This document shows, piece after piece, positions 18,634 through 27,173 of a stretch of DNA of 64,000 bases; the stretch's first letter is position 1; the number at the start of each line of letters is the position of its first letter. Made by a program: the position numbers and the translations under genes. Under the pieces are notes generated by a model. It worked only from the letters and a program-made list of their open reading frames with translations. It was not told the origin of the DNA and searched no databases. The stretch comes from Filimonas sp. (GTDB lineage: Bacteria; Bacteroidota; Bacteroidia; Chitinophagales; Chitinophagaceae): assembly GCA_017306865.1 (NCBI GenBank), contig JAFKHH010000011.1, positions 62,001 to 126,000 on the forward strand. Reading direction: 5' to 3'.

Positions 18634-18900
18634 GAAACGTGCGGCCTCAGAAAAGCTGCGTTAAGAAAATTGGCATGGACGCCGAAAAAATCCATTGCTG
18701 TTTGAGCCAGATGCAATTTAATTACTCAAGCTGACAACGGCGAGTTCAATGGATTTCGGTGTGCAGGACAATTTTTAGCCTGCTTTTCTGAAGCCTTGAT
18801 CTTTTTGGTTACTTTTTGTATCAAGACAAAAAGTAACACCGTCGGTAGACAAATGAAAGCTTGCAATTGAAGATTCACCAAACATACTCGGACAATAATG
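18634..18900. repeat. 267-bp dispersed noncoding repeat, copy 1
   Basis: It matches 55329-55595 over its full 267 bases without a gap (about 28 differences by eye, roughly 89-90% identity). It contains AATCCATTG and CAATGGATT arms about 80 bases apart and a 12-bp hairpin GTTACTTTTTGT / ACAAAAAGTAAC (near 18818-18847). Open frames across it are short and differ between the copies, so it is not a gene. The remaining part of the 18333-18633 gap holds only scraps of other repeats, including a partial match to the tandem unit downstream near 18450-18510. Confidence 0.75.
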
Positions 18901-18975
18901 TAATACAATATATAGCACTTCTATATATTGAGTCCTCTGACTGTTAGTAATGAATTTTACAATGTCAAGAAGATC

Positions 18976-19405
18976 CACCTATGTGTTTAACTCCCTTCTA
19001 CTCGTCGAACTCCGCACAGTCAGGAGTTCCTCAAGAAATGCGGAGCATTTCCCGCTATGTGTTCTATGTGCTCCTTTGGAGAGACAGGTATGATATTAAT
19101 GCAGGATATAGCACTTCTATTACCAGCAAGCTGTATGTGTTTCGCAATGTTCTTAAAAACAGCAGGAAAATTCACCTATGTGTTTAACTCCCTTCTACGT
19201 GTCGAACTCCAAGCTATCAGTAATTTCCTAAGCATCCCGCTATGTGTTCTATGCGGCTCTTCGGAGAAGCCGGTGTGGTATTAATACAAGAAATAGCACT
19301 TCTATTACCTGTAACCTATATGTGTTTCGCAATGTCCTTAAAAACAGCAACAAGATTCACCTATGTGTTCAACCCTCTTCTACTCGTCGAACTCCGCACG
19401 ATCAG
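18976..19405. repeat. Tandem repeat units containing the lacI 3' tail
   Basis: Units begin CACCTATGTGTT at 18976, 19173 and 19358 (spacing 197 and 185). The third start lies inside the end of lacI. Read on the minus strand, each unit start encodes a tail like SSTSRRGLNT-stop: the lacI version ends RSSTSRRGLNT, the others RSSTSRRELNT and WSSTRRRELNT, in the same frame with the same stop. The rest of each unit shares CCCGCTATGTGTTCTATG and ATAGCACTTCTATTACC blocks. Confidence 0.7.
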
Positions 19406-20392
19406 TTTAGATGAAATAATGACAGGCTTTACTTTTTTCATGCGCGCATCTTTCTGTTGCAAAAAACTTGTAGCAACCTGTCTGCCCATTTCAAAACTCC
19501 CTTGGTCTATTGTGGTGATCGCCGGGCTTGTCAGCGCTGTATAAGGCTCATTGGAAAAACCACAAATACCGAGCGATGCAGGCACAGGTATATTCAGTTC
19601 TTTTGCTACTTCCAAAGCTGCCAGCGCACAAATATCCGCTGCGGCAAAAATAGCATCTGGCGGTTGTTTGGATTGCAACAGTTTGGTTACGGCAGCCTTT
19701 GCATTTTCTTTGGTTAAGCAATCTGGTACTATGTATTGTTTCTGGGTAGAAAGTTTGTACTGTTTTACTGCTTTTTCAAATGCACGTTTTCTTTTAGCGT
19801 ACACAGAGATATGTTCCGGCCCAGCAAGATGCGCTATCCGTTTGTAACCTTGTGCGGCCAGGTGTGCCATTGCAGCCAGTACAGCCGACTCATCATCTAT
19901 AATAATGGAAGGAGATTGTAAGGCATCATCTGTACGGTCAAACTGTATAACGGGAATGCCGTATTGTTGCGCCTCTTTCAAGTGCGTTGTTTTTGTAGTA
20001 GAGGCAGAAAGCGAAATAAAGATGCAGGCAACATTTTGCGTGATCAGTAATTCAATGGCGCTTTTCTCATATTCATATTGCTCATCTGTCTGGCAGATCA
20101 GTACATGATAATTGTTTTGCCGTGCTATATCTTCTACGCCCGCCACTACGTTTGCAAAGAAGTGATCATTGATCTTAGGAACAACAATGCCCAGCGTCCT
20201 GGACTCACCTGTACGTAAAGAGTTTGCTTTCAGGTTAGGTTTATAGTTCAGTTTTTGCGCAGTCCTTCGCACCAGCTCTTTTGTTTTTTTGCCGATGGAC
20301 GGGTCGTCTTTAAAAGCTCTTGAAACCGAAGCCGGGGTTATGTTTACGGCTTTGGCTATATCGTAGATAGTGGTGCGTCTTTTGACTGCCAT
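19361..20392 (-). CDS. LacI-family transcriptional regulator
   Basis: A 343-aa DNA-binding regulator. The LacI-type helix-turn-helix is at residues 8-31 (TIYDIAKAVNITPASVSRAF), followed by the hinge region SLRTGESRTLGIVVP and a periplasmic-binding-protein-like sugar-sensing domain to the end (for example GFSNEPYTALTSPAITTIDQ). Two perfect CG-centred palindromes lie directly upstream and similar sites sit upstream of susC, which implies autoregulation and control of the pectin locus by a pathway sugar. The C-terminal tail IVRSSTSRRGLNT is encoded within a tandemly repeated stretch and extends slightly past the usual family end. It is divergent from the GH95 gene. Confidence 0.92.
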   Translation of the reverse strand: MAVKRRTTIYDIAKAVNITPASVSRAFKDDPSIGKKTKELVRRTAQKLNYKPNLKANSLRTGESRTLGIVVPKINDHFFANVVAGVEDIARQNNYHVLICQTDEQYEYEKSAIELLITQNVACIFISLSASTTKTTHLKEAQQYGIPVIQFDRTDDALQSPSIIIDDESAVLAAMAHLAAQGYKRIAHLAGPEHISVYAKRKRAFEKAVKQYKLSTQKQYIVPDCLTKENAKAAVTKLLQSKQPPDAIFAAADICALAALEVAKELNIPVPASLGICGFSNEPYTALTSPAITTIDQGSFEMGRQVATSFLQQKDARMKKVKPVIISSKLIVRSSTSRRGLNT

Positions 20393-20409
20393 GGGCTAAA
20401 AGTACAAAT

Positions 20410-20423
20410 TGCAATCGATTGCA
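20410..20423. promoter_or_regulatory. Perfect LacI-type operator next to the lacI start
   Basis: TGCAATCGATTGCA is a perfect 14-base palindrome 18 bases upstream of the lacI start codon. This position suits autorepression and could also affect the divergent GH95 gene. Confidence 0.7.
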
Positions 20424-20471
20424 CAATTTCTTTCGGTAAAACCGGTTTTTAGTGTTAATTATGCTACGAGT

Positions 20472-20491
20472 TTACGTAATCGATTACGTAA
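20472..20491. promoter_or_regulatory. Perfect 20-bp operator palindrome upstream of lacI
   Basis: TTACGTAATCGATTACGTAA is perfectly symmetric. Its central 14 bases are identical to the susC-proximal site at 3994-4007. A further half-site (ACGATTGCAG) lies at 20511-20520. Two sites about 60 bases apart could allow looping or cooperative binding. Confidence 0.7.
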
Positions 20492-20721
20492 TATTTATTC
20501 ACTTCATTCAACGATTGCAGATATGAAAGACCTGGTAATGTTTTACATTTTATCAGATATGGCGTACTGCTGAGTTATTTGTTGCAGTACAAGCGAGCGT
20601 GGCAAGAGACGATGATAGTAGTACCGGCGGTGATGCACCAATACCCGTTTTCTGAAGGAACGTGTTACAAAAAAATTACAGCAAGCATTTATATAGCAAT
20701 CCTGACTTTTGTGCCCCTACT

Positions 20722-20849
20722 GGCAATGTCATTAAGTTAACCACAAGGCTCACAATGGTAACACAAAGAGCACAAGGGCTTCCCTTTGTGTCCCTTGTGA
20801 AATAGCCTTGCGCTCTTTGTGGTTAGCTTCTTAACTTAATGACATTGCC
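20722..20849. repeat. Dispersed palindromic repeat with extended arms
   Basis: Outer arms GGCAATGTCATTAAGTTA (20722-20739) and TAACTTAATGACATTGCC (20832-20849) are perfectly complementary (18 bp), enclosing CCACAAGGCT / GCGCTCTTTGTGG. It is the most regular member of the TTAACCACAAGG family in the window. The rest of the 20524-20911 gap shows no gene. Confidence 0.75.
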
Positions 20850-20911
20850 CTACTGGTCGCAGGTGGGGCATATAAAGGCAAATAAAACCAACTACCATTA
20901 ATACCAGTTAC

Positions 20912-23378
20912 ATGAAAAAGAAAAACCTTCTTTACGCTTTTGTGCTTAGTGTGGCAATTACGAATAGTGTATGCGGGCAGCAAATGAAACTGTGGTACAC
21001 GCAGGCGGCTGCCAATTGGAATGAGGCATTACCTGTAGGTAACGGGCGGCTTGCTGCAATGGTATTTGGTGGCGCAGCAAATGAGCGGATACAACTGAAT
21101 GAGGAAACAGTATGGGCAGGAGAGCCGGGCAATAATATACCGGAGGGAACGTATGATAGCATACAACGCATAAGGCAACTGTTGTTTAGCGGAAAATATA
21201 AAGAGGCGCAAGACTTGTCTAACAGCACATTTCCACGACAAGCGCCAGCCAATAGTAACTATGGTATGCAATACCAGCCGGTAGGAAATTTGCAATTACA
21301 ATTTGATATAAGTGGTGTAGTTACTGATTACTATCGTGACCTGGACATTGCAAATGCGATTGCGACAGTCCGTTTTAAAGCCGGCGATATACATTACCAA
21401 CGTGAAATATTTGCATCATTGACAGATGGTGTGATCGTGATCCGGTTAACGGCAGACAAACCTAAAAGCATTAACTGTACACTTAGCACGAATACGCTGC
21501 ATAAAACGAAGCTGGTTACTGTACGCCAACAGGAACTGATACTGACAGGTACAACCAGCAGTGCAGATAATAAAACAGGCAGGATCAATTTTGAATCACA
21601 GTTTCATCCATTGTGCGAAGGCGGAAGACTGGTGACAACAGACTCTACCGTGCGTATTGAACATGCGGATGCGGCGACGATCTATATCAGCATTGCGACA
21701 AATTATAAAACGTATAAGGATATTAGTGGCGATCCGTCAGCAAGGGCGTCTGGTTACATGAAAGCTGCAACGAATAAAGCGTATGGAAAACTTAAAGCAG
21801 ACCATATAGCTGCGTATAAAAAATATTTTGACAGGGTATCGCTAGAGCTGGGTAATACTGCGCAAGCAGCAAAACCTACGGATGTGCGCATTGCAGAATT
21901 TAATAGCCAGCATGATCCAGGGACTGGTATCTCTTTATTTTCAATTTGGCAGATACCTGTTGATCTCCGGTTCTCAGCCGGGTTCTCAACCTACGAACCT
22001 ACAGGGCAAGTGGAATGAAAAGATGAGCCCGCCGTGGGACAGTAAATACACGATCAACATAAATACGGAAATGAATTACTGGCCTGCAGAGCCTACAAAT
22101 TTATCGGAGCTGCATGCGCCGTTGTTTGATATGATTAAGGACTTGTCTGTAACGGGGCAGGAGAGCGCGTCAAAGATGTATCATGCGCGTGGATGGAATG
22201 CGCATCACAACACGGACCTGTGGCGTATAACGGGCCCGGTGGATGGCGGCTTTTATGGTATGTGGCCAATGGGTGGCGCGTGGCTTACGCAGCATTTGTG
22301 GTATCACTATATGTACACGGGCGACAAGGCTTTTTTAAAACAGGTGTACCCGGTACTAAAAGGCGCTGCATTGTTTTATGCAGATGCGTTGCAGGAGGAG
22401 CCGACACATAAATGGCTGGTGGTGGCGCCTTCTATGTCGCCGGAGAATACATATATGAGCGGTGTAGGCGTAAGCGCGGGGACAACGATGGATAACCAGA
22501 TTGTATTTGATGTGTTTTCCAATGCTATAAAAGCAGCAGGTATAATGCAGGAAGATCTTGCATTTGCAGATACATTAAAGCTGTTGCTAAAGCGTTTGCC
22601 ACCTATGCAGGTAGGCCAATACGGTCAGCTGCAGGAGTGGTTGCAGGATATGGATAAGCCGAATGACCGGCACAGGCATATATCACATTTGTACGGTTTG
22701 TTTCCTGGTAACCAAATATCTCCGTATGAATACCCGGCGCTGTTTAGCGCTGCAAAGAAAACATTGATATCGCGCGGCGATAAATCAACCGGCTGGTCTA
22801 TGGGATGGAAGGTGAACTGGTGGGCGCGCTTGCAGGATGGTAACAAAGCATATAAACTGATCTCAGACCAGCTAACGCCTGCACCTAAAGAGGAGCGTGG
22901 ACAGGATGGTGGTACGTATTCTAATTTGTTTGATGCGCATCCGCCGTTCCAGATAGACGGCAACTTTGGTTGTACATCGGGCATTGCGGAAATGCTGGTA
23001 CAGTCGCAGGATGGCGCTATACAGGTATTGCCTGCACTGCCGGATGCGTGGCCTGATGGCAGTGTAAAGGGGCTGGTGACGCGAGGTGGTTTTGTAGTAG
23101 ATATAGAATGGAAGAATAAGCAACTGAAAAAACTGACAGTGTATTCGAGGCTTGGTGGCAACTGTCGCCTGCGTGTATATGATGCGCTGCAGGCAACAGG
23201 TACTACTACAATGAAAACTGCGAAGGGACTTAACCCTAATCCATTCTTTGAAAGAGCTGCAATAAAGGAACCCATCGTTTCAGCCAAAGCGCCTAAAGAA
23301 GAGGTGCTGTTAAAGCCAGTGAAGGAGTATGACGTGGCAACAAAGGCAGGTGGGGTGTATGTGTTTGAGGGAAGGTGA
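20912..23378 (+). pseudogene. GH95 glycoside hydrolase interrupted by a one-base frameshift
   Basis: Two overlapping frames (20912-22018 and 21882-23378) together make one GH95 protein of about 821 aa. GH95 comprises alpha-L-fucosidases and alpha-L-galactosidases. The first frame holds the signal peptide, the N-terminal beta domain (LWYTQAAANWNEALPVGNGR) and the linker up to FNSQHDPG. The second resumes with [15 protein letters not shown] and holds the catalytic (alpha/alpha)6 domain with [18 protein letters not shown] and [10 protein letters not shown]. Alignment with the intact GH95 at 60898-63420 ([19 protein letters not shown]) places the break at an extra base, the A near 21923; removing it restores DPGLVSLYF. 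The second frame alone has the catalytic residues but no signal peptide. Either a real lesion or a sequencing error. Confidence 0.85.
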
Positions 23379-23499
23379 ATCGTGAGACGTGAATCGGCAA
23401 TCGTGAATAAGCTTATTCAACCTAGCAATACTGTTGAAATTACAAAGACGAGGATACACAGAAACGCATTCACGACTCACGACTCACGATTCACGCCTC

Positions 23500-23871
23500 T
23501 CACATCATCCATTTGCCTTTTTCTTTTGCCAGGTCTATCAGCGACTGTCCGCGCTTCGTCATTTTACCGGCTTCTATCAGGCGCGCTGCACGTTCCATAT
23601 TGATCTTGCTCCAATTATTCCGCTTCACGTTGCGTGGAGAGAACGTGAGGTAATAACTTTCTGCATCACGCTTTTTGCACAGGCTGTCTATCCAGCCATA
23701 ACATAACGCTTCTTCTGTAGCTGCTATCCGGTCCACACCTGGCATATCACTCTTTTGGTGAAAAAGGATGAGCCAGACAGATTTTTCTTTCGTGCCGTTT
23801 TTAGACAGCCATTTACGCCATTCACTACGCGTCTTCGCATAAACAGCCAGCTTGCCGTCTTTCATTTCCAT
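23500..23871 (-). CDS. YdeI/OmpD-associated family protein, apparently short
   Basis: A 123-aa protein with the family core: SEWRKWLSKNG, VWLILFHQKS, EEALCYGWIDS, FSPRNVKRNNWSKIN and ERAARLIEAGKMT. Most YdeI-like proteins continue about 60-70 residues beyond this point with a DUF1905-like or helical tail; here the frame stops right after KGKWMM, next to an inverted repeat of GTGAATCG / CGATTCAC. It may be a naturally short form or C-terminally truncated. The function of the family is uncertain (linked to peptide resistance in some bacteria). It begins 8 bases after the VOC gene and is probably the last gene of a three-gene minus-strand operon with the WYL regulator. Confidence 0.75.
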   Translation of the reverse strand: MEMKDGKLAVYAKTRSEWRKWLSKNGTKEKSVWLILFHQKSDMPGVDRIAATEEALCYGWIDSLCKKRDAESYYLTFSPRNVKRNNWSKINMERAARLIEAGKMTKRGQSLIDLAKEKGKWMM

Positions 23872-23879
23872 ATACCTGT

Positions 23880-24299
23880 TTATTTTGATTGTGCTACAAT
23901 TTCGAGATAGTGTTTATTCGTCATGATGCCCAAAATATTACCGAACGGATCAGTAACGGATGCGGTTACAAAACGCCCCTGTCCCTGGCTGTGATCTGTA
24001 ATAGGCTGGTATAAAATTGCGCCCAATGAGAGCAAACGGTCAAGCGTGCCTTGCAGGTCATCTACATGCCAGTAAGCTACCGCGCCCGCAGCATTGCCAG
24101 AGGCGCCTGCAGGTGCAAAATGCGCATCAATAATGCCTAACTCATGCTGGTAATCTCCAAGGCGAAACTCTGTGTACCCGGGAACATTGAAATAAGGCTC
24201 AACGCCCAGAAAGGTGCTATACCATTGCTTTGCAGCTTCATGGTCTGCTGCATAAAAACTGATGGTGGCGAGGCCGCGAAGTACATGTTGATTTCCCAT
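23880..24299 (-). CDS. VOC-family (glyoxalase/dioxygenase-fold) protein
   Basis: A 139-aa vicinal-oxygen-chelate protein: LATISFYAADHEAAKQWYS at residues 10-28, the FRLGDYQHELGI strand with a metal-type His/Glu pattern, AYWHVDDL and the closing VTDPFGNILGIM. It is a single-copy betaalphabetabetabeta pair as in glyoxalase/bleomycin-resistance proteins; the substrate is unknown. It lies between the WYL regulator and the YdeI-like gene on the same strand with short gaps, an arrangement often seen where the regulator controls the VOC gene. Confidence 0.85.
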   Translation of the reverse strand: MGNQHVLRGLATISFYAADHEAAKQWYSTFLGVEPYFNVPGYTEFRLGDYQHELGIIDAHFAPAGASGNAAGAVAYWHVDDLQGTLDRLLSLGAILYQPITDHSQGQGRFVTASVTDPFGNILGIMTNKHYLEIVAQSK

Positions 24300-24365
24300 T
24301 TTACCTGTTTTTTGTTTGATGGAGTAAAGGTAAAATGGGCTTGTGACAGCCGTGTGTCAGGGGTG

Positions 24366-25070
24366 TCAGGAATTATTTGAAGTGCGGTCAAAATACTCCT
24401 GGAGTGTCATATTGTGTGGCTTAAACTTGTCGGGCAGGATCATCAATTGTTTGATCCTGTCCAGGCGGAAAAACCTGAACTCTTTACGCATGCGGCAATA
24501 AGCGAGCAGCAGCCAGTTGCCTTGCGAACTTAACAGGGCAAATGGTTCGATGAGTCTTTTTGATGTTTCTGTTGCGTTCTCTTTCTGGTAGGTGATCTCT
24601 GTCAGGTTAAAGTTGGTTAGTGCCAGTTGCAGGTTTGAAATGTGTGAGCTGAAATTATCCGTGGCTTCGCCGCGGCTTACGATCATCCTGTTGGCCAGTA
24701 GTTCCGCATTGTCCTTAGCCGTATGGCGCAGTACAGCTTTGATCTTCTCTATGGCTGCGGAAAATTCTTTTACAAACGATATGTCTTTGTTATGGGCAAC
24801 CAGCTTCTCTGCCGTGATCAGCGCGTTTGCTTCTGTTTCTGTAAATGATACAGGTGGCAGGCGGTAACCTTCCATGAGTGAATAGCCTTTGCCTTCTTCC
24901 GTAAGAATGGGAATGCCGGATTGCTCCAATGCTTTTATATCTCGGTAAATGGTACGAATGCTGACACCAAACTTCGCTGCCAGCGATGTGGCTGTAATCA
25001 AACGCTTTGTTTGCAATTGTGTTAGGATTGCGGTAAGCCGCGAGAGCCGTTTGGTATCATTGTCTGGCAT
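24366..25070 (-). CDS. WYL-domain helix-turn-helix regulator (YafY/DeoR-like)
   Basis: A 234-aa transcription factor. The N-terminal winged HTH reads RLSRLTAILTQLQTKRLITA, then FGVSIRTIYRDIKALEQSG (residues 34-52) with the wing ILTEEGKGYSLMEGYRLPPV. The C-terminal WYL-type ligand-sensing domain includes PFALLSSQGNWLLLAY and EFRFFRLDRIKQL. WYL regulators respond to small ligands or nucleic acids. It heads a minus-strand cluster with the VOC gene 66 bases downstream, which it probably controls. The start codon at 25070 gives the family length. Confidence 0.88.
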   Translation of the reverse strand: MPDNDTKRLSRLTAILTQLQTKRLITATSLAAKFGVSIRTIYRDIKALEQSGIPILTEEGKGYSLMEGYRLPPVSFTETEANALITAEKLVAHNKDISFVKEFSAAIEKIKAVLRHTAKDNAELLANRMIVSRGEATDNFSSHISNLQLALTNFNLTEITYQKENATETSKRLIEPFALLSSQGNWLLLAYCRMRKEFRFFRLDRIKQLMILPDKFKPHNMTLQEYFDRTSNNS

Positions 25071-25135
25071 GGAAGGGATTTATACGAAAATACGGAGATG
25101 CAGTTATTCATTTTATGGTGAGTTATGATTGATTG

Positions 25136-25897
25136 TTAATATGCCGGTTGTTGCATCATTTTTAAATATTCAATGATCATATCAGTTTCATTTTTAGTCT
25201 GTCCTGTGAACGTTGGACAAATGGTTTCGTCTATGGGGCGACTATAGGTAGGATCTTTATAGATAGCTGATCTGTTTGTGAGAAATGTGTGAATCCAATC
25301 CGTACTCCTTTTATCAATAATAGTATCTAAGGCTGGCCCTGTTAAGACTCTATAGAGCTGATGGCAATGTGCGCAATTACTGTAAAAAAGTGTCTTCCCT
25401 GAACTGGCGGGGGGGAATGTAAATTTTGATAATATAAGTGGAGGATTATTTGATGTATCACTGTTTTTAAATACAACAGATTTAAAGATCTGCAAAACTG
25501 TATCTGTGGAATTAATATGATTTCCCCAAATTGTAAATTTGTTTTGTTGTATTACTTTCGGAATCCGCATTATTATATAGCCTTGTCCTGCCGATTCTGG
25601 TATTTGTATATCTGCAATTAGGCCATTTACAGTATCTCTTGCATAACGTTGGTGTGTATTATCATCATCAAAGGTTACGTCATACGAACCATAATCAAAC
25701 CATAACGAATCTTTTCCATTCGTTAGGCCGCCGGCATAGCTATCTGTTCCTTGTTGTTTGACGATATACCAATCTTTAGGAGCTTTGAGTCTAAAAGAAC
25801 CAAAGTCGAGCTGTTGAAATTGTATTTTTTCTTTTTGTGAAGAACTGTGACACGCAAAACATAAGAAGAAAAAAAGCAAGATCGGGGTTCGGGACAT
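25136..25897 (-). CDS. Lipoprotein with C-terminal c-type cytochrome domain
   Basis: A 253-aa exported protein. The N-terminus ends in a lipobox-like CFAC (Cys16), so it is probably membrane-anchored in the periplasm or on the surface. Residues 25-155 form an unrecognised beta-rich domain. The C-terminal part has one haem c attachment motif, CAHCH (Cys175, Cys178, His179), then a helix with GPALDTII and the segment TICPTFTGQ. In most single-haem cytochromes the axial Met lies in a MPxF motif at this point; here the residue is Cys227. It may serve electron transfer, but no partner oxidase or dehydrogenase is adjacent. Confidence 0.75.
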   Translation of the reverse strand: MSRTPILLFFFLCFACHSSSQKEKIQFQQLDFGSFRLKAPKDWYIVKQQGTDSYAGGLTNGKDSLWFDYGSYDVTFDDDNTHQRYARDTVNGLIADIQIPESAGQGYIIMRIPKVIQQNKFTIWGNHINSTDTVLQIFKSVVFKNSDTSNNPPLILSKFTFPPASSGKTLFYSNCAHCHQLYRVLTGPALDTIIDKRSTDWIHTFLTNRSAIYKDPTYSRPIDETICPTFTGQTKNETDMIIEYLKMMQQPAY

Positions 25898-25997
25898 AAG
25901 GCAAATATTGATCTTAAAGGTACATGGCTTTGCCAGAATGCAGGTAAAAAAATAAGTTTTGTCATACTACCTAACATTATTATTTTTCCCGTCTTAT

Positions 25998-26573
25998 ATG
26001 TCCGATGCTTTACTACAACATATAGCCCGTTTTATTCCTGTTGCAAAAGAGGAATATGCAGCTATGCAACCTTCTTTTACAACCATTACGGTAGCCAAGA
26101 AGCATAACCTGCTGGCGGAGGGGAGGATCTGTACGCATAAATATTTTGTAGTAAAGGGATGTCTGCGTCTTTTCTTCCTGAATGAAAAAGGTGTGGAGCA
26201 AACGATACAGTTTGCATTGGAAAATTGGTGGATGACAGATTATGCTTCTTTCTCTACGCAAAAGCCTTCCGGTTTTTTTATACAGGCTGTAGAGAAGACG
26301 GAGTTAATAGCCATAGATTTTGCTTCGCAGGAGAAGTTGCTGGCGCAGTTTCCCCAAATGGAGCGTTATTTTCGCATGGTGCTTCAGCGGGCGCATGCCG
26401 CAGCACAGTTCAGGCTAAAGATCTTATACGAGCTATCTAAGGAAGAGCAATACAGGCAATTTACCACGCTCTTTCCTGAATTTGTACAACGCATACCGCA
26501 ATACCTGCTGGCGTCTTACCTGGGTTTTACCCCGGAATATTTAAGTGAACTACGTAGCCGGAAACTTTCTTAA
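25998..26573 (+). CDS. Crp/Fnr-family transcriptional regulator
   Basis: A 191-aa regulator with an N-terminal cyclic-nucleotide-binding-like beta-roll (HNLLAEGRICTHKYFVVKG, then LRLFFLNEKGVEQTIQF) and a short C-terminal HTH ending YLLASYLGFTPEYLSELRSR. Many Bacteroidota proteins of this type lack bound cAMP and act as local regulators. An upstream TTG start at 25959 is possible, but ATG 25998 matches the normal N-terminus. It lies 61 bases before an AhpD-like gene on the same strand, a common pairing in which the regulator probably controls the neighbour. Confidence 0.87.
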   Translation: MSDALLQHIARFIPVAKEEYAAMQPSFTTITVAKKHNLLAEGRICTHKYFVVKGCLRLFFLNEKGVEQTIQFALENWWMTDYASFSTQKPSGFFIQAVEKTELIAIDFASQEKLLAQFPQMERYFRMVLQRAHAAAQFRLKILYELSKEEQYRQFTTLFPEFVQRIPQYLLASYLGFTPEYLSELRSRKLS

Positions 26574-26634
26574 ACCAGTTTAAGCAACCGGGTGATGCAC
26601 CCTTTTTAGCTTTGTTCCATCAAAAATAAATGTT

Positions 26635-27072
26635 ATGGAACAAAGAGTAAACCTGGAGCAGACACATCCACATGTTTATAAAGCCATGTATGGCCTGGTA
26701 GCGGCTTTAAGTAAGTCAAACCTGACACCGATACAGAAAGAGCTGATTAAAGTAAGAGCTTCACAGATCAATTCATGTGCCTTCTGCCTGAACATGCACA
26801 CCGTGGAGGCATTGAAAATAGGCGAAACACAGCAACGCTTATTTGTACTGAACGCATGGCGTGAAACTGACCTGTTTACGGCAGAAGAGAAAGCGCTGCT
26901 GGCACTGGTAGAAGAAGTGACCCTGATCAGCCAGCATGGCGTAAGTGACGCAACGTACAAACGTGCAGCGGAATTTTTTAACGAAGAAACAATCGGCGAT
27001 ATTATCCTGGCAACTGTCCTGATCAACTCATGGAACAGGATAGCGGTGAGTACGCATTTGCAGGTACAATAG
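26635..27072 (+). CDS. AhpD-like / carboxymuconolactone decarboxylase family protein
   Basis: A 145-aa all-helical protein with the alkylhydroperoxidase motif SCAFCLNMH (residues 47-55: Cys48, Cys51, His55), which in AhpD supports peroxide reduction through a Cys pair. Residues upstream (ELIKVRASQIN) and downstream (TAEEKALLALVEEVTLI) match the family. Likely role: thiol-based peroxide detoxification, probably under control of the adjacent Crp-like regulator. The transcript seems to end at an A+T-rich inverted repeat 11 bases after the stop. Confidence 0.9.
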   Translation: MEQRVNLEQTHPHVYKAMYGLVAALSKSNLTPIQKELIKVRASQINSCAFCLNMHTVEALKIGETQQRLFVLNAWRETDLFTAEEKALLALVEEVTLISQHGVSDATYKRAAEFFNEETIGDIILATVLINSWNRIAVSTHLQVQ

Positions 27073-27082
27073 GGTAAATTAG

Positions 27083-27147
27083 AAATTTGAGATTTGAGAT
27101 GGATGCCAGGTTGTAAACCGGCTTTTCAAATCTTAAATCTCAAATTT
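27083..27147. terminator. A+T-rich inverted repeat after the AhpD-like gene
   Basis: AAATTTGAGATTTGAGA (27083-27099) pairs with TCTTAAATCTCAAATTT (27131-27147) with one mismatch. It is the same family of arms as at 17268-17334; likely a transcript end. Confidence 0.5.
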
Positions 27148-27173
27148 TAAATCCCCTTAGCTACATTTGATGC

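Noticed and set aside
18537-18734. 65-codon open frame MAKKVRNSFWQRF...
   Set aside because: It runs into the 267-bp dispersed noncoding repeat; the corresponding frame is not kept in the second copy and there is no family match.
20521-20571. Short frame starting ATGAAAGACCTGG downstream of the lacI operators
   Set aside because: Only 16 codons to a stop, with no similarity to a leader peptide; treated as chance.
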